Of a DNA stretch of 19,512 nt, positions 14,194 through 19,512 are shown in pieces (position 1 is the stretch's first letter; every line of letters starts with the position of its first letter). Origin of the DNA: Thermoplasmatota archaeon (GTDB taxonomy: Archaea; Thermoplasmatota; Thermoplasmata; Thermoplasmatales; GCA-001856825). Position numbers and translations under genes: made by a program. The notes under the pieces were generated by a model. The model ran no database searches. It saw only the letters and a list, made by a program, of their open reading frames with translations, and was not told where the DNA came from. The stretch covers positions 1-19,512 of the forward strand of contig JAMCQR010000002.1 of assembly GCA_023379555.1 (NCBI GenBank), written 5' to 3'.

Positions 14194-14889
14194 ATGGGGA
14201 TTAAATTGAAATCAAACATCTCTAATGCCCTTGCGGTTGCAGCCGTAGTTGCGATAATCGCAGTGGGAATAGGTACGGGTCTTTTTGCAGGCTATTTTAT
14301 GACAAATGCCCCAATAGAACACTCCCAAGGAAACGTGAACACGGGACCGGCAAACGCTGCCCCATACTCGGTGGTAATGGTGATCACTACAAATAACATA
14401 TACAATAGTACGGTAGGGGCACAACCTGCATTCTTTTTGCTAAACAATGGAACTCTCGAATCTACTTCTAACATATCTCTCCCAGCAAATAGACAGATTG
14501 ACCTTACAATAATCAACTATGATGACGGAAATGGATCCATTGCTTCGATATACGCCAATGTAACTGGAACATTGAATGGAAAAGAGACTATTTACAACAA
14601 CACCAACATCAATTCCACGAACGGTGGAAGTCAGATTGCAGTTAACGGCAGCCAGCAGGTCACATCTGTTAACCCTAACATAATAGCTCATACATTCACG
14701 GTATTCAATGGTAGCAAGGAAGTATTGAACTTACCCATAGTCGAGTCAAGCGTGATTCAGGCATCATTCACTCTTGCTCCAGGGACATACTCCTGGCAAT
14801 GCGAAGTTGCTTGTGGTACAGGTTCGAGTGGATGGGAAGGCGCGATGAACACAAATGGGTGGATGGCAGGAACGGTATCTGTTCACTGA
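14194..14889 (+). CDS. Membrane-anchored cupredoxin-like copper protein
   Basis: From ATG 14194 the protein has 231 residues: a short basic N-terminus, an uncleaved-looking signal anchor (about 11-36, ALAVAAVVAIIAVGIGTGLF), then an external Asn/Ser/Thr-rich domain with several N-glycosylation sequons. The C-terminal cupredoxin fold has candidate copper ligands: H166 in AHTFTVF, and the block YSWQCEVACGTGSSGWEGAM with C203, C207 and M218, plus M224 in GWMAG. The Cys-x3-Cys is reminiscent of CuA centres of cytochrome oxidase subunit II, but the usual His after the second Cys is absent. It is probably an electron carrier or copper-binding protein on the outer face. A longer start (ATG 14140) precedes the likely transcription start and overlaps a promoter palindrome, so it is disfavoured. 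Confidence 0.8.
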   Translation: MGIKLKSNISNALAVAAVVAIIAVGIGTGLFAGYFMTNAPIEHSQGNVNTGPANAAPYSVVMVITTNNIYNSTVGAQPAFFLLNNGTLESTSNISLPANRQIDLTIINYDDGNGSIASIYANVTGTLNGKETIYNNTNINSTNGGSQIAVNGSQQVTSVNPNIIAHTFTVFNGSKEVLNLPIVESSVIQASFTLAPGTYSWQCEVACGTGSSGWEGAMNTNGWMAGTVSVH

Positions 14890-15010
14890 ACAAACTGACA
14901 CAGAGAAAATCAGAATCAGCAAAAGCTAAATGATCCTACTGGGTCGGGGGAAAAGATTCCTATCTAAGATCTCTTCCTCCACGATCTAAAACCTCCCCTG
15001 TAGGATTTGA

Positions 15011-15019
15011 TTTTTTTTT
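15011..15019 (+). terminator. Nine-T tract after the cupredoxin gene
   Basis: An uninterrupted run of nine thymines lies 122 bases after the cupredoxin stop and ahead of the next promoter. It fits archaeal T-tract termination. The rest of 14890-15112 shows no gene. Confidence 0.5.
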
Positions 15020-15112
15020 CTGAATTAATGATAAAAGTATAACAAATTTCTAAACAGTTTCATTTTGAAGTTTAGAATTAAAATATTTAGAATCAATCAC
15101 TAATGGATAACA

Positions 15113-16348
15113 ATGGACTTTGGCACTTCAGAAGAAGATCGACTTATAAGGGAAAATGCGAAGGAGTTCGTCCAGAAATATGTGACTCCCAAGAGAGACA
15201 AGATTTCCTACACCAACAATATTCCAGAAGATATAATTCAAAAGGCGGCAGATGCAGGTTTTATCGGATTCACTGTATCTGAGAAATACGGGGGAGCAGG
15301 CGGCTCCATTTCTCAAATGGCTGCAATTGTTGAGGAATTAGCTAGGGGGGATGTATCCATGGCCCTCCCAGTCTATGTGCTTCTTTTGAACGGATGGCCT
15401 GCAATGCTTGAAAAATATGGATCAGAGGAGATCAAGGAAGAAATGCTTCCTTCTATAGTAAAAGGAAGGACGTTCATGGGAATAGGGTCGACTGAACCAT
15501 CGGGCGGCTCTGACGTGATGAACGAGAAATCAAATGCGGTGAGAAAGGGAAATAGTTGGTCTGTATCTGGAGAAAAGGTATACATCAGTGGAGTTAGGGA
15601 AGCACTTAATCTCTCAGGCGGAGGCGGCTTCCTGACGCTTCTAAGAACAGGAGATAAGAATGCTGGGTCAAAGGCATTCACTACATTTGCATTAATGATC
15701 AAGGGCACTGACGGAAAACTGAAAAGCGAAATATCAACTACTATTTTCAATAATATTGCCAGGGAAGGCCTTTCAACCGGTGGTTTTTCTTTTAACAATT
15801 TGGATTTGGATGATAAGTACAGGGTGGGAGAGATCGGACAGGGATTCCGCATAATAATGGAAGGGTTCAATATCGCAAGAATATATGTTGCAGCAGCGTG
15901 CAATGGTGCCGCACTAGAAGCTCTGGACATGGGGAGGGAGCATCTGAAGTCGAAGATGCTATTTGACCAGCCCCTGGGGAAGCAGGAGGGGTTGCAGTTT
16001 GAACTATCTGAACTCTACGGTAAACTGGAATCTTCAAGACTGCTAACGCAGAAAGCTTCGTGGATATTGGATAGGGTATACAAGAACAAAGAGAAGGTAC
16101 CACTTTCTGAGCAGAACCTTGCCGTATCGCTTGCAAAGATGACCGGGCCCCCGACTGCACACGAGATTATCACAAAAGTGATGGTATGGCATGGAGCGAT
16201 GGCATATACAAAGGATCTTCCGCTCGGTGCAGCACAGGGCGGTGTAATGTCGTACTATGTAGGAGCAGAAGGCGGCATAAACATAATGAAACTGATAATA
16301 GCCAGAGAGCTTCTTGGAAAGGAGTTTCTCAGTTACAAATCAGGATAG
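15113..16348 (+). CDS. Acyl-CoA dehydrogenase
   Basis: The 411-residue flavoprotein has the full acyl-CoA dehydrogenase layout: N-terminal helical domain (EEDRLIRENAKEFVQKYVTP; ADAGFIGFTVSEKYGGAGGS), middle beta domain with IGSTEPSGGSDV (124-134), and C-terminal helical domain (REHLKSKMLFDQPLGKQEGL at 275-294). The catalytic base should be E386 in YYVGAEGGINIMKLIIARE, which aligns with the Y-E-G-T Glu of short- and medium-chain enzymes. Two departures: the FAD-contacting RxxFG block reads KMLFD, and the tail around the base is GAEGG. It oxidises an acyl-CoA to the enoyl-CoA, passing electrons to an ETF-like acceptor; chain length is unknown. Start is ATG 15113, with TATA-like AAAATATTTA (about 15079-15088) some 28 bases upstream and no Shine-Dalgarno, so leaderless. 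Confidence 0.93.
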   Translation: MDFGTSEEDRLIRENAKEFVQKYVTPKRDKISYTNNIPEDIIQKAADAGFIGFTVSEKYGGAGGSISQMAAIVEELARGDVSMALPVYVLLLNGWPAMLEKYGSEEIKEEMLPSIVKGRTFMGIGSTEPSGGSDVMNEKSNAVRKGNSWSVSGEKVYISGVREALNLSGGGGFLTLLRTGDKNAGSKAFTTFALMIKGTDGKLKSEISTTIFNNIAREGLSTGGFSFNNLDLDDKYRVGEIGQGFRIIMEGFNIARIYVAAACNGAALEALDMGREHLKSKMLFDQPLGKQEGLQFELSELYGKLESSRLLTQKASWILDRVYKNKEKVPLSEQNLAVSLAKMTGPPTAHEIITKVMVWHGAMAYTKDLPLGAAQGGVMSYYVGAEGGINIMKLIIARELLGKEFLSYKSG

Positions 16349-16379
16349 ATTTTTAATCGCAGAGAAATAGAGTAGCCGA

Positions 16380-16452
16380 AGCCCCGTGGTGTAGTGGACA
16401 AGCATTTCGGACTTTGAATCCGACGACGGCAGTTCGAATCTGCCCGGGGCTA
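16380..16452 (+). tRNA. tRNA-Gln (anticodon UUG)
   Basis: Acceptor arms AGCCCCG (16380-16386) and CGGGGCT (16445-16451) pair fully, with A16452 as discriminator. The anticodon stem TCGGA / TCCGA encloses CTTTGAA, giving anticodon TTG. The T-arm contains GTTCGAATC. There is no intron and no encoded CCA. Confidence 0.95.
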
Positions 16453-16771
16453 TAGTGACTTAGCAGAGCCGTATTTTCCAAGGTAGCGAAGCACCAGAGT
16501 ATGAATCTGAGATAGATGTAGTTGACCACAGAATGAATCTCACGAACTCTTAGTAGGGAGATGACCCTGAGGTGAAGAAAGGATCTGGCCTTGCAGAACA
16601 ACACTTCCACATTCAATCCTGCCTGCTGAAACAAAAGTTCAAGACAAAGTATGGGTTGCTGAATACTTCCTTTTGGCATCACAGGTATTTATCAATCAGA
16701 CTATGACACTGTCACAAAGAAATAAAAGATAAAGACACTACTTAACTATCAGGAAAAATAATCGCTGAAAC
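16453..16771. other. Intergenic region after tRNA-Gln
   Basis: A minus-strand frame is open from 16682 down through the tRNA, but it crosses the tRNA and has no recognisable motif or start signals, so it is not called. On the minus strand ATTATTTTTCC near 16750-16761 could terminate the wHTH/membrane-protein unit. Nothing else is evident. Confidence 0.35.
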
Positions 16772-17059
16772 TTAAGAGCCGACCACACGGAGCATTAAGT
16801 ACAATGCAGCTATCAGGAAAGCGTTCAGCAGCATAACCATAGAAGCTAGGCTCAGACCGAACCTTGCCGAGAGGAAGTACGTAAGGTAGACAAGAAGTGA
16901 TTCAAACACGACCATGAACACTGAGAACAGAATGAGCTTAAGCATCACACCCTGTCCATTTCTCCTGTAGGTATCAACGAATGAAAGAAGGATGGCCATA
17001 AATATGGCTATTTCAGCTCCCTCCATCACAAGGTTCACAAGCCATGGTATTCCAATCAT
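16772..17059 (-). CDS. Three-TM membrane protein paired with the winged-helix regulator
   Basis: The 95-residue protein is almost entirely hydrophobic, with segments at about 4-28, 38-62 and 70-92, separated by a basic loop (DTYRRNGQG, 29-37) and a short loop (SARFG). I recognise no family. Its ATG overlaps the stop of the winged-helix gene as ATGA (17059-17056), so the two are translated from one message. Small membrane proteins coupled to ArsR-like regulators are common in archaea and often act as membrane-bound sensors or antagonists of the regulator. That role is inferred from the arrangement only. Confidence 0.75.
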   Translation of the reverse strand: MIGIPWLVNLVMEGAEIAIFMAILLSFVDTYRRNGQGVMLKLILFSVFMVVFESLLVYLTYFLSARFGLSLASMVMLLNAFLIAALYLMLRVVGS

Positions 17060-17382
17060 TCCGTTTTGCCCCCAATGAGTTTGTCAATTATTTTCTTCAA
17101 TTCCACTTCCAACATGCTATTCACGTAAACCAATCCTCCATATCTCTGATCCTCACGTATTAGGTTGTTCTCTGAAAGCACGCTAAGGTGATGGGTCACA
17201 GTCCTGTAGTTCAGGCTAAGACTTTTACTCAGCTCATTCCTGTTCGTGGGGTTATTCAGGAGAAGGCCGAGAATCTTGATTCTCGTGTCGCCTCCCCGAG
17301 AGGCTATGAGAAGCCAGAAGAGCGACTTCTTCAGCTCAATATCATCGATCTCTATGTCCTGGAAGTTTACCCTGTACCTCAA
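17056..17382 (-). CDS. ArsR-like winged-helix transcription regulator
   Basis: From TTG 17382 the product has 108 residues with a winged helix: SLFWLLIASRGGDTRIKILG, then LLNNPTNRNELSKSLSLNYR as helices 2-3, then HHLSVLSENNLIREDQRYGG as recognition helix and wing. Such regulators bind as dimers and often repress neighbouring genes; no metal-binding cysteines are visible, so the signal is unlikely to be a thiol-bound metal. The frame stays open upstream to 17496, but that extension overlaps the end of the surface-protein gene and crosses a strong TATA-like TTTATAAA (17404-17412) centred 26 bases before TTG 17382. A leaderless TTG start is therefore the best reading. It is coupled to the three-TM protein and lies just downstream of the NTF2-repeat protein. 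Confidence 0.8.
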   Translation of the reverse strand: MRYRVNFQDIEIDDIELKKSLFWLLIASRGGDTRIKILGLLLNNPTNRNELSKSLSLNYRTVTHHLSVLSENNLIREDQRYGGLVYVNSMLEVELKKIIDKLIGGKTE

Positions 17383-17437
17383 CGCTAGTGTGAATGAATA
17401 GTCTTTATAAAAAAGTATAGAAGAAAAGTAAATATGT

Positions 17438-18580
17438 TCAGGCAAACGTGGACACCTGTGAGAGAGGACCAATGCCGACATTATCGAATATCTCATGGGT
17501 TATTATGAAACTCCCGTTGATCACAACGAAGTCTGTGGTATAAACTACGTTGATGTATTCAAAGGCACTGGCGTTCGATGAACTCTGAACAACGAACTGT
17601 ATGTCTGCAGTTACCGTCCCTGAAACAGCACTGCCCTGCGTGAAGTTCACGGTTATCAAGGGGGGCGCCTCTGAATAGAACCATACAGCATTCCAGAGTC
17701 CGAAGAATTTTGTCCACACAGACTGTATCTGCGAATAATTTGTGTAGTTTCCGGCAAGTTTGCCTCCAATCCACTGCAGTGATGAGTTCTGCATGTACTG
17801 TGACATAACAAGTGAAATGTTCTCAATGGCTATATTGTTCCAGTGCGAAAACGAAGCATTCATCATGGCCTCCGTTTGAAGACTCTCAACCTCTTTTGCT
17901 GGATAGGATACAACTCCAACACCAACTATATGCCATACTTCCATGACTATCAACGGTTTCCCGCCGAAATAATGCATCTCAATTGTATAGTTTGTTACAA
18001 TGGTATTCACCTGCTGTGGGGTGGCGAAGGATGTCAATCCCCATTGCACTGTGGCATTCACTGAATAGGTTCCCCCATCAATGGTGACCACTGGTGGTGA
18101 TTCCGTATAGAACCACACTGCGCTCCACAGTCCGAAGAACTTGTTCCATGTAGACTCTATGGAATTCAGACCGCTGTAGGTTCCCGCGAGTGGACCGCCT
18201 ATCCACATGAGAGTTGCATTGGGCGTATACTGGGGTGCAAGGAGCGTTTTGTTTTCAATGGCTATGTAATCCCAGTGAGCAAACGCCTGGTCCAGGACAA
18301 CGTTAGTTTGGTTGTTTTGGAGATCGGCATTCAGCTGAGATATGTTACCGTTAAGCTGTGAGACCTCACTCTGCAGTGCTACGTAGCTTGACTTGAGTGA
18401 CGTGTAATTGGATGTTAGTGCAGAAACCTGCGTGCTTAGACCAGTTACCTTCTGATCTAGAGAACTGTTGCTGCTCCTGAGGGCGTTAGACTGTTCCACT
18501 TCAGCTGCGTACGCATAGCCCAGTACGGCAGCCACTATCACCACAACCAATATCACTCCTATTGCTGCTTTTCCGTTCAA
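17438..18580 (-). CDS. Surface-anchored protein with coiled coil and two NTF2-like repeats
   Basis: The 380-residue protein starts with TTG 18580, behind a good ribosome site AGGTGAT (18590-18584). A signal anchor (5-27) is followed by a heptad-like region (about 35-90, SSLDQKVTGLSTQVSALTSN) and two tandem homologous domains: residues ~95-222 and ~237-372. Each opens with a FxHWxxIAIEN block, then LMWIGGPLAGTYS or LQWIGGKLAGNYT, then a W(N/T)KFFGLW(S/N)AVWFY block. This pattern fits SnoaL/NTF2-like cone folds, which bind small molecules or are catalytically inert. About sixteen N-x-S/T sequons mark it as an extracellular glycoprotein. The ligand is unknown. It precedes the winged-helix/membrane-protein pair by 55 bases. 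Confidence 0.8.
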   Translation of the reverse strand: MNGKAAIGVILVVVIVAAVLGYAYAAEVEQSNALRSSNSSLDQKVTGLSTQVSALTSNYTSLKSSYVALQSEVSQLNGNISQLNADLQNNQTNVVLDQAFAHWDYIAIENKTLLAPQYTPNATLMWIGGPLAGTYSGLNSIESTWNKFFGLWSAVWFYTESPPVVTIDGGTYSVNATVQWGLTSFATPQQVNTIVTNYTIEMHYFGGKPLIVMEVWHIVGVGVVSYPAKEVESLQTEAMMNASFSHWNNIAIENISLVMSQYMQNSSLQWIGGKLAGNYTNYSQIQSVWTKFFGLWNAVWFYSEAPPLITVNFTQGSAVSGTVTADIQFVVQSSSNASAFEYINVVYTTDFVVINGSFIITHEIFDNVGIGPLSQVSTFA

Positions 18581-18626
18581 TTAATCACCTGATCAATGAA
18601 TATGCCATGCATAAATACAGTTATTC

Positions 18627-18644
18627 AGATTTGTATACAAATCT
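18627..18644. promoter_or_regulatory. Perfect 18-bp palindrome in the promoter of the NTF2-repeat protein
   Basis: AGATTTGTATACAAATCT is identical on both strands. It lies 47-64 bases before TTG 18580. Its core TTTGTATACAAA may serve as the TATA element if transcription begins near 18605. A protein bound here would block TBP, so a repressor site is likely; the neighbouring winged-helix protein is a candidate ligand. Confidence 0.5.
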
Positions 18645-18732
18645 TGCAAAAAACTTCAAAAGTAGAGTCAGTCGCAAGGTGGTCCTAGTCTTATGCCCTG
18701 ACTTTCAGAGAGGAGTCCAACCGGGGCATTAT

Positions 18733-18960
18733 CTAGATTGAGGAATAACCTCCATCTATGACTATCTCGCTTCCAGTCACAAAGATGAACTTTCAAATGT
18801 TGGTAAAGCAGCCAACCTCAGGAAAGGCATTTAGGAATGCGTCATAGGCTATTTCCTTAAGGTAATTTCACTTAACGGAGCAGAATTAAATAGTTCCAGC
18901 GGATCGGCGTAACAGAATAGAGAATGCCCATACCTTCAGGGGTTTTAGGATGAAACTAAC
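18733..18960 (-). pseudogene. Decayed C-terminal part of a short-chain dehydrogenase/reductase (SDR)
   Basis: On the minus strand the last 16 codons, ending at TAG 18735-18733, read VTGSEIVIDGGYSSI, the C-terminal signature of classical SDR oxidoreductases. The preceding pieces FLRLAALPTFESSS (in another frame) and, more weakly, a VTP-containing stretch further up fit the family order, but several stops and at least one frameshift interrupt them. Only the C-terminal signature is certain; the upstream limit is approximate. The catalytic YxxxK and the cofactor-binding half are absent. Confidence 0.6.
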
Positions 18961-19005
18961 CAATGCCTGATGAAGCCGAAAGCCAAAGCGGGCCGCAATG
19001 TATAT

Positions 19006-19512
19006 TCACTTTGCAATCACAGCACCTGACCTTCTTTCCGCTCTGAAGTTTAAATTGAGAGCTATCATGAGGATGAGAATGAGAACAAGTATGCCGGCAA
19101 AAGTCGAATCAAATCCATATCCTTGTATAACCGTCCCTCCGACAAGTGGGAGAGCAACCCCCATTGCTGTCATAATTGAGAAGAAGTAACTGTTTGCAAT
19201 ATTTCGTTCCTTTGGTTCAAAAGACCTTGCTATCGAAAGTATAGAAAGGGGATATGTAAACCCATGAGGAATTCCAAGTATGACCAGAGACAGAATAAAT
19301 GTAAAAATATTCCTTGAAAGCACCATAATTGTAATTCCAATTATAGAGAGTGTCATCGCGAGAACCATCTGCCTCTTGATGCTTTTCGGAGGGACAAAAA
19401 AGAGAAACATTCTAGATATGAAGGACGAGAGGAAGAAGAGGGAGAAGAACAGTGTTACAAGTGAAAGGGAGATGCCATATGTGTCATGTTCGTAAATCCC
19501 TCCGAAGGCTAT
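19006..19512 (-). CDS. MFS transporter, C-terminal half (gene runs off the window)
   Basis: The frame is open from the right edge of the window to TGA 19008-19006, giving 168 residues of a polytopic membrane protein. Segments can be seen at the edge (YGISLSLVTLFFSLFLSSFI), then MVLAMTLSIIGITIMVLS, FILSLVILGIPHGFTYPLSI, YFFSIMTAMGVALPLVGGTV and TFAGILVLILILMIALNLNF. The G-rich ILGIPHGFTYPLS helix and the cytoplasmic EPKERNIANSYF loop resemble the major facilitator superfamily, where the second half repeats the first. An internal ATG at 19410 is not the start, because coding continues upstream of it to the edge. The substrate is unknown. Confidence 0.8.
   Translation of the reverse strand: MAFGGIYEHDTYGISLSLVTLFFSLFFLSSFISRMFLFFVPPKSIKRQMVLAMTLSIIGITIMVLSRNIFTFILSLVILGIPHGFTYPLSILSIARSFEPKERNIANSYFFSIMTAMGVALPLVGGTVIQGYGFDSTFAGILVLILILMIALNLNFRAERRSGAVIAK

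Noticed and set aside
16353..16682. 109-codon minus-strand frame after the acyl-CoA dehydrogenase
   Set aside because: It runs straight through tRNA-Gln and has no start signals; it somewhat resembled a transposase tail but no motif supports this.
17383..17496. Longer N-terminus for the winged-helix regulator
   Set aside because: The extension overlaps the neighbouring gene and includes a TATA element placed 26 bases before the TTG at 17382.

Overview
The window looks like a chromosomal segment of an acidophilic, probably heterotrophic archaeon of the Thermoplasmata (Thermoplasmatales type). This is inference from several features. Both tRNA genes lack an encoded CCA. Many genes have a TATA-like element about 26 bases before the start codon and no Shine-Dalgarno (leaderless starts), and GTG and TTG starts are frequent. 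There is an archaeal-type copper protein, a sequon-rich surface protein and the wHTH/membrane-protein gene pair common in archaea. No single marker fixes the genus.

Layout, left to right. 1-1348 (all minus): the 5' part of an ArsA/Get3-type ATPase, a 57-residue membrane protein and an unrecognised 202-residue protein with a His/Glu-rich C-terminal half. 1567-3797 (plus): an AhpD-type protein with an intact CxxC, then an acyl-CoA synthetase-like enzyme. 3798-4347: an IS630-type transposase, broken by three frameshifts and missing its catalytic half. 4543-6058 (plus): an ACR3/BASS-type transporter coupled to a UspA protein. 6059-6656 holds no convincing gene. 6657-8906 (minus): two paralogous proteins, each with two AhpD-like domains that lost the CxxC pair, flanking a two-TM membrane protein. 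9103-9455: a NifX/NifB-type gene that has lost its start codon and reading frame.

9725-12790 (minus) is the most interesting region. A 30-codon reading frame overlaps the start of a radical SAM/SPASM gene by one base, and that gene overlaps a B12-binding radical SAM gene. Nested inverted repeats precede the unit, and an Lrp/AsnC regulator lies just upstream (12887-13321). This is the layout expected of a radical-SAM modification pathway, possibly a peptide-modifying one, though lipid or cofactor chemistry is also possible.

13354-13740 carries decayed coding sequence. Then come tRNA-Leu(UAA), a membrane-anchored cupredoxin with an unusual Cys/Met site behind a palindromic promoter, an acyl-CoA dehydrogenase and tRNA-Gln(UUG). 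16772-18580 (minus) holds a surface protein with two NTF2-like repeats, a winged-helix regulator and a three-TM membrane protein. The right end has a decayed SDR gene and the C-terminal half of an MFS transporter running off the window.

Taken together, the recognisable metabolism is fatty or organic acid activation and oxidation (acyl-CoA synthetase, acyl-CoA dehydrogenase), possible arsenic or anion handling (ArsA-like ATPase, ACR3-like carrier) and redox/copper chemistry. At least four decayed genes mark the window as a turnover-prone accessory region.
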